A DNA stretch of 64,000 bases from Planctomycetota bacterium (lineage in GTDB: Bacteria > Planctomycetota > UBA1135 > UBA2386), in NCBI GenBank assembly GCA_028281765.1, contig JANQJF010000039.1, forward strand, positions 1 through 64,000, in the 5' to 3' direction. Every line of letters begins with the position of its first letter. The first letter of the stretch is position 1. The notes beneath the pieces were generated by a model. That model made no database searches and was not told where the DNA came from. It saw only the letters and a list, made by a program, of their open reading frames with translations. This document shows, piece after piece, positions 61,172 through 64,000 of the stretch. A program made the position numbers and the translations under genes.

Positions 61172-61536
61172 GGGTGAGCGGCACAGGCGGGGCGCGAGTT
61201 CCCGTGGTCTTCACCCTGACGATCGTCGGCATCGCTGTGTGCGCGTGGGGGTTCTCCGTTGTCGGAGTACGGCTTCGGGATCCGTTCGGTCACGAGGTAA
61301 TCCGATCGAAGCTTGCGCTGGGTCTGAGCCGGGCCGACGTCCTCAGTCGACTCGGCGAACCGTCTTGCGTGCTCGAACGTGCGACGACACCCGATCACTA
61401 CTACGTCGACGGTTGGGCCTACAAGGAGCGGGAGATCTCGAACAGCGTCCTGGTGTTCCTTCTGGGCGAGCCCATCTGCTACGTGTGGATCGACGACGAT
61501 GGTCGAGTCGAGGATTACTTCGTCGGTGGTTCGTAA
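61168..61536 (+). CDS. BamE/SmpA-like small membrane-anchored protein
   Basis: 122 aa from the ATG at 61168 (ATGA overlap with the previous gene). One N-terminal membrane segment (VVFTLTIVGIAVCAWGFSVVG) and then LALGLSRADVLSRLGEPSCVLE, which matches the BamE/SmpA/OmlA pattern (GMxxxxVxxLLGxP). The C-terminal part has VFLLGEPICYVWIDDDGRVEDY. Lipidation is not visible, so it is not a standard BamE. Extracytoplasmic domain on a membrane anchor. Confidence 0.7.
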   Translation: MRVSGTGGARVPVVFTLTIVGIAVCAWGFSVVGVRLRDPFGHEVIRSKLALGLSRADVLSRLGEPSCVLERATTPDHYYVDGWAYKEREISNSVLVFLLGEPICYVWIDDDGRVEDYFVGGS

Positions 61537-61610
61537 GATGCTGCCTGACCCGCTTCCGCAGCTGACGCCCAGCTGAGAGGCATACCTGGACGAACCGGAG
61601 TCGGCGACTC

Positions 61611-61934
61611 ATGAGCACCCCAAGACGTTGGACGATCGCTGCCGGACTCGCTGGTCTCGGCGCGGTCGCGCTGCTACTCGCCTCTGGTTGCGTGAACCAT
61701 CGGTATCGCCACGTGTCGGCGTCCGAGTTTCTCGATCTGGCCCGCGCACCCATGCAACCCGCGTTCGCCACAGCGTTCATCGGGTCCACGAACTCTCGCG
61801 CTTACCTGAGCGTTTGGTCCGCGATGCCGTCGTCGATCGGTGGCGGCGAAAAGGTGTGCAGCTGCTCGCTCGAGGAGTTGCCGCCAGCGATCGCTGCCGA
61901 GATTCGTGCCGGCCGGAACCCCTGGCCCAAGTAG
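61611..61934 (+). CDS. Small lipoprotein
   Basis: 107 aa. Lipoprotein signal ending LLLASGC (Cys27). The mature part of about 80 residues has Cys pairs in EKVCSCSLEELP and no known domain. It is a lipoprotein of unknown function. Confidence 0.68.
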   Translation: MSTPRRWTIAAGLAGLGAVALLLASGCVNHRYRHVSASEFLDLARAPMQPAFATAFIGSTNSRAYLSVWSAMPSSIGGGEKVCSCSLEELPPAIAAEIRAGRNPWPK

Positions 61935-61943
61935 AGCTGGCGC

Positions 61944-62237
61944 ATGGACTGGCCCTTCGATCAAGCGCGAAACGTCGCAGCGATCACGACCGTCGGAGTC
62001 GTCGAGCGAGGACTCCCGGTCCTGGTGGTGCAACACTTCGAGGACGACCACTCGTGGGGATTCCTGTGCGGCACTACGGACGACGCCGATGATGGTCGCG
62101 TCATCGGGATGGGAACGGCCGTGGACCTCGATCCATCGCTGGCGAGCATCGCGGACCTTCGGCCCGGGTGGATGGCGCATCGAACCGCGGTGGGCGCCGA
62201 TTGGAATCGGCAGCCAGCGGATGCGGCGGACACCTAG
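61944..62237 (+). CDS. Small protein of unknown function
   Basis: 97 aa. Compact, without signal peptide. The segment LPVLVVQHFEDDHSWGFLCGT and the later SIADLRPGWMAHRT are well ordered and look like a folded, conserved small domain, but I do not recognise it. It starts 9 nt after the lipoprotein gene. A role as a small stand-alone immunity-like or enzyme-modulating protein is possible but unproven. Confidence 0.65.
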   Translation: MDWPFDQARNVAAITTVGVVERGLPVLVVQHFEDDHSWGFLCGTTDDADDGRVIGMGTAVDLDPSLASIADLRPGWMAHRTAVGADWNRQPADAADT

Positions 62238-62249
62238 AGCAACCATCCG

Positions 62250-62567
62250 GTGTACGAATGTTGCTGCGGACGCCCCACTAGCGGCCGGCGACGCTCGCCG
62301 ACCCAACTACCCGACCAAGATCTCATCCGCTTGGCTTTCCGACAGTACCAGCGACGACTCATGGCGTGGACCGTGGTGGTCGTCGTTGTCATCGCGTTGG
62401 TCGTAGGGTTCAGTTTCGAGAGTTGGCTGACCGGCGTCGGCTCGTTCGTGGCGATGCTGATCGTTGTCGCTGCGTCTGACTGGCCTCCGCCGCCTCCCAG
62501 TGCGAAGCAGGACCACATGCTTCGCAACCCGGGTGGGGATCGTTCGACGGGCGATGAGGCCTCGTGA
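62250..62567 (+). CDS. Small membrane protein (start uncertain)
   Basis: 105 aa with GTG at 62250. An N-terminal Cys/Arg-rich stretch (YECCCGRPTSGRRRS) may be an artefact; an internal ATG before AWTVVVVVVIALVVGF could be the real start. Two hydrophobic segments then follow. Unknown function. It is 12 nt after the preceding gene. Confidence 0.45.
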   Translation: MYECCCGRPTSGRRRSPTQLPDQDLIRLAFRQYQRRLMAWTVVVVVVIALVVGFSFESWLTGVGSFVAMLIVVAASDWPPPPPSAKQDHMLRNPGGDRSTGDEAS

Positions 62568-62637
62568 GACTGTCCGGGACGAAGCGATCGGCTGAGCGGC
62601 CGCGCGCCAGTAGGCGAGGTGTTCTCTGCCAAATACG

Positions 62638-62796
62638 ATGGCCGCCGACCACGTCTACGTGTCCTCACAGTTCGGCCTCGAGGAGTCGATTCAGCGTGTT
62701 TGCACGGCATTCCCGAAGCCGCGGCTGACTTGGAGCGTGCGCGAGGATCCCGGCTGGGGGTTCATTCGCGACTACTCGGAGCGGTTTGGATTCTGA
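62638..62796 (+). CDS. Possible small ORF or gene remnant
   Basis: 52 codons from ATG to TGA: MAADHVYVSSQFGLEESIQR, then CTAFPKPRLTWSVREDPGWG and an end in SERFGF. Codon use is similar to the neighbours. It lies in a stretch (62568-62892) otherwise without a gene. It could be a real small protein or the remains of a larger one; no domain recognised. Confidence 0.3.
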   Translation: MAADHVYVSSQFGLEESIQRVCTAFPKPRLTWSVREDPGWGFIRDYSERFGF

Positions 62797-62892
62797 GTTG
62801 GCGGTCATGAGTCGCGCCAGGCGATCCAACCGAGCGAGGTTCGAAGCGTCATCCTCAGGAATGGTCAGTGGACCCTCTTTCGGTGTGGACCT

Positions 62893-63657
62893 TCACCGTC
62901 CCCACCCCGCCGGATCCACCCCATAGAACGCACTCAGCACCTCATACAACTCCCTGTGTCCCTCGCGCACCTGCGCCCCCTCCTCGAAGAACGACTCCGT
63001 CACCACCGAGAAGAACTCCGCTGCGTTCTCCGCACCGTAGTCGTCGAGCACCGTCACCCGACCCCGATCGCTCGCGTCGCACAGCGCTTCATACTCCCGC
63101 ATCATCACCTCACGCCAACGCGCCGCCGTCACACGGCCATCGAGTGGCGGGCGCCCGTCGATCGTGTCGTCGAGCATGTCGAGCTTGTGCGCGAACTCGT
63201 GGAGCACGAGGTTGCGGCCGTCGCGGGGGTTGGCGACGCCGGCATGGGCTTCGTGCCAGTCGAGGATGACCGGGCCGTCGAGCCAAGCCTCGCCGTGGTT
63301 GGCGTGGCCTTGGCTCACGACGCCCGATTCGCCTTCCTGTTCGGTCGGATCGAAGAACGCGTGCGGGTAGACGAGGATCGACGAGACGTTCGGCCAGTCC
63401 CAGGTTTTCGCGTGTAGGACGAGCATCGCGGCTTCGGCGGCAATGGTGACCCGGATGCGGTCATTGAGGACGAGGCCGCCGCAGCCTTCCCAGTTCTTCT
63501 CGGCGAGCAGGACGCGTGCGGACGTGATCAGGCGGTCGCGTTCGGCGGACGACAGGTGGGGCCAGCAGGCCATGCGCTCGAAGTAGCCGAACCACTCCTC
63601 GGGCATGGGGCGTGCGAGCATGCGCCGCCGGCGCCAGCGGGTGAACAGACCGAACAT
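62893..63657 (-). CDS. mtfA: MtfA-type zinc metallopeptidase
   Basis: 254 aa from the ATG at 63657. The signature is NLVLHEFAHKLDMLDD (HExxH-type), with a downstream Glu in ENAAEFFSVVTESFF. MtfA is a peptidase that in E. coli also binds the Mlc repressor. The N-terminal segment MFGLFTRWRRRRML is typical of the family and basic. A cytoplasmic peptidase of unknown physiological substrate. No ptsG or mlc gene is near. Confidence 0.92.
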   Translation of the reverse strand: MFGLFTRWRRRRMLARPMPEEWFGYFERMACWPHLSSAERDRLITSARVLLAEKNWEGCGGLVLNDRIRVTIAAEAAMLVLHAKTWDWPNVSSILVYPHAFFDPTEQEGESGVVSQGHANHGEAWLDGPVILDWHEAHAGVANPRDGRNLVLHEFAHKLDMLDDTIDGRPPLDGRVTAARWREVMMREYEALCDASDRGRVTVLDDYGAENAAEFFSVVTESFFEEGAQVREGHRELYEVLSAFYGVDPAGWGR

Positions 63658-63906
63658 AGGGTCGTCGGACGGTAGGGGGCGACGAGGTCGGATGCGATCG
63701 TCACCGTCCTCGGGAGCTTCTCCGCGATCGCGCGCCGATCGTTTTCGGCCGAGCGGTCTGCCGGCATTCTCAATGCCTCCGCATTCATTGCGCAACGAGC
63801 GCGAAACGGAGACGATGCGGGTGGGAGTCACATAAAGCCCGAGTTGGATGTCCTCGCTGGCGACTGCATGACAAGACGAGGAGCCGGCTCCATCGAGGTG
63901 TTCGCC

Positions 63907-64000
63907 ATGAAGTTGCTTCTCGCCGCCGTCTGCATCGGTCCTTCCTTGGTCGCGCAGTGTCCGCCGGGTTCGAAAGGGCCCTTCGCCGGGACGAATGCGT
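63907..64000 (+). CDS. Start of an exported protein (partial)
   Basis: The ATG at 63907 is preceded by a good Shine-Dalgarno-like GAGGTG (63896-63901), rare in this window. The first residues are MKLLLAAVCIGPSLVAQCPP, a signal peptide. The gene runs off the window end, so product and length are unknown. The region 63658-63906 between the divergent genes shows nothing else. Confidence 0.6.
   Translation, partial: MKLLLAAVCIGPSLVAQCPPGSKGPFAGTNA

Noticed and set aside
62568-62892. A larger gene in the gap between the small genes and mtfA
   Set aside because: Only a 52-codon frame (62638-62796) is open in a way that resembles coding; the rest is broken by stops.

Overview
The window is about 64 kb of dense, GC-rich (strongly G/C at third codon positions) bacterial chromosome. 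I read it as Planctomycetota (PVC superphylum). The reasons are: a MoxR/DUF58/VWA cluster of planctomycete type; a long GreA with an N-terminal extension like the chlamydial one; many secreted or lipoprotein genes of unknown function; a multiheme cytochrome; very few Shine-Dalgarno sites; and frequent GTG/TTG starts. No phage, IS element, CRISPR array or rRNA was seen. One tRNA (anticodon CAT) is present.

Layout. 95-5216: a transglutaminase-fold exported protein, a 3-hydroxyacyl-CoA dehydrogenase, a double-hotdog dehydratase-like protein and a secreted protein. 5392-13467: a five-gene cluster of coiled-coil membrane protein, MoxR ATPase, DUF58 protein and two VWA membrane proteins, followed directly by an RluA-type pseudouridine synthase. 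14116-14760: a small tandem repeat at convergent gene ends, a frataxin (CyaY) gene, then about 300 bp without a gene that carries a strong minus-strand terminator and stacked inverted repeats (possible ncRNA). 14778-25258: a second MoxR, a TPR lipoprotein, FabI, MutY, a CinA-type protein, GyrA, a lipoprotein, a YqeY protein, a DUF4920 lipoprotein and a Nudix hydrolase. 25244-27170 (minus): a small alarmone hydrolase, SixA and RpiA. 27216-32474: exported proteins, MurJ, citrate synthase and an ApaH-like phosphatase. 32471-46826 is almost entirely minus strand: pentaheme cytochrome, DUF2911-like protein, a thioredoxin-fold gene with an in-frame TGA (selenoprotein candidate), an NtrC-type two-component pair, an IMPase-like protein, two alpha/beta hydrolases, the tRNA with an unusual inverted/tandem repeat trailer, long GreA and a basic-tailed protein. 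46984-53353 (plus): a large lipoprotein, an LptC-like anchor protein, two divergent PilT-like ATPases, a small membrane protein and an NAD-dependent epimerase.

53350-60527 (minus) is a complete, tightly overlapping histidine operon: promoter, His-rich leader peptide, GC-rich terminator palindrome, hisG, hisC fused to a HAD phosphatase, hisB, hisH, hisF, a hisA-hisI-hisE triple fusion, and hisD. With the HAD domain as the histidinol-phosphatase, all ten activities of the pathway are encoded here in seven structural genes, apparently under attenuation by histidine supply. 60571-64000 holds small membrane, lipoprotein and unknown genes, an MtfA-type peptidase and the start of one more exported protein.

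The most interesting items are the in-frame TGA in a Cys-TGA-Thr-Asn context (35882-35884), the his leader with its two gene fusions, the tRNA whose 3' half is mirrored in its own trailer (42285-42566), and the structured intergenic region 14523-14720.
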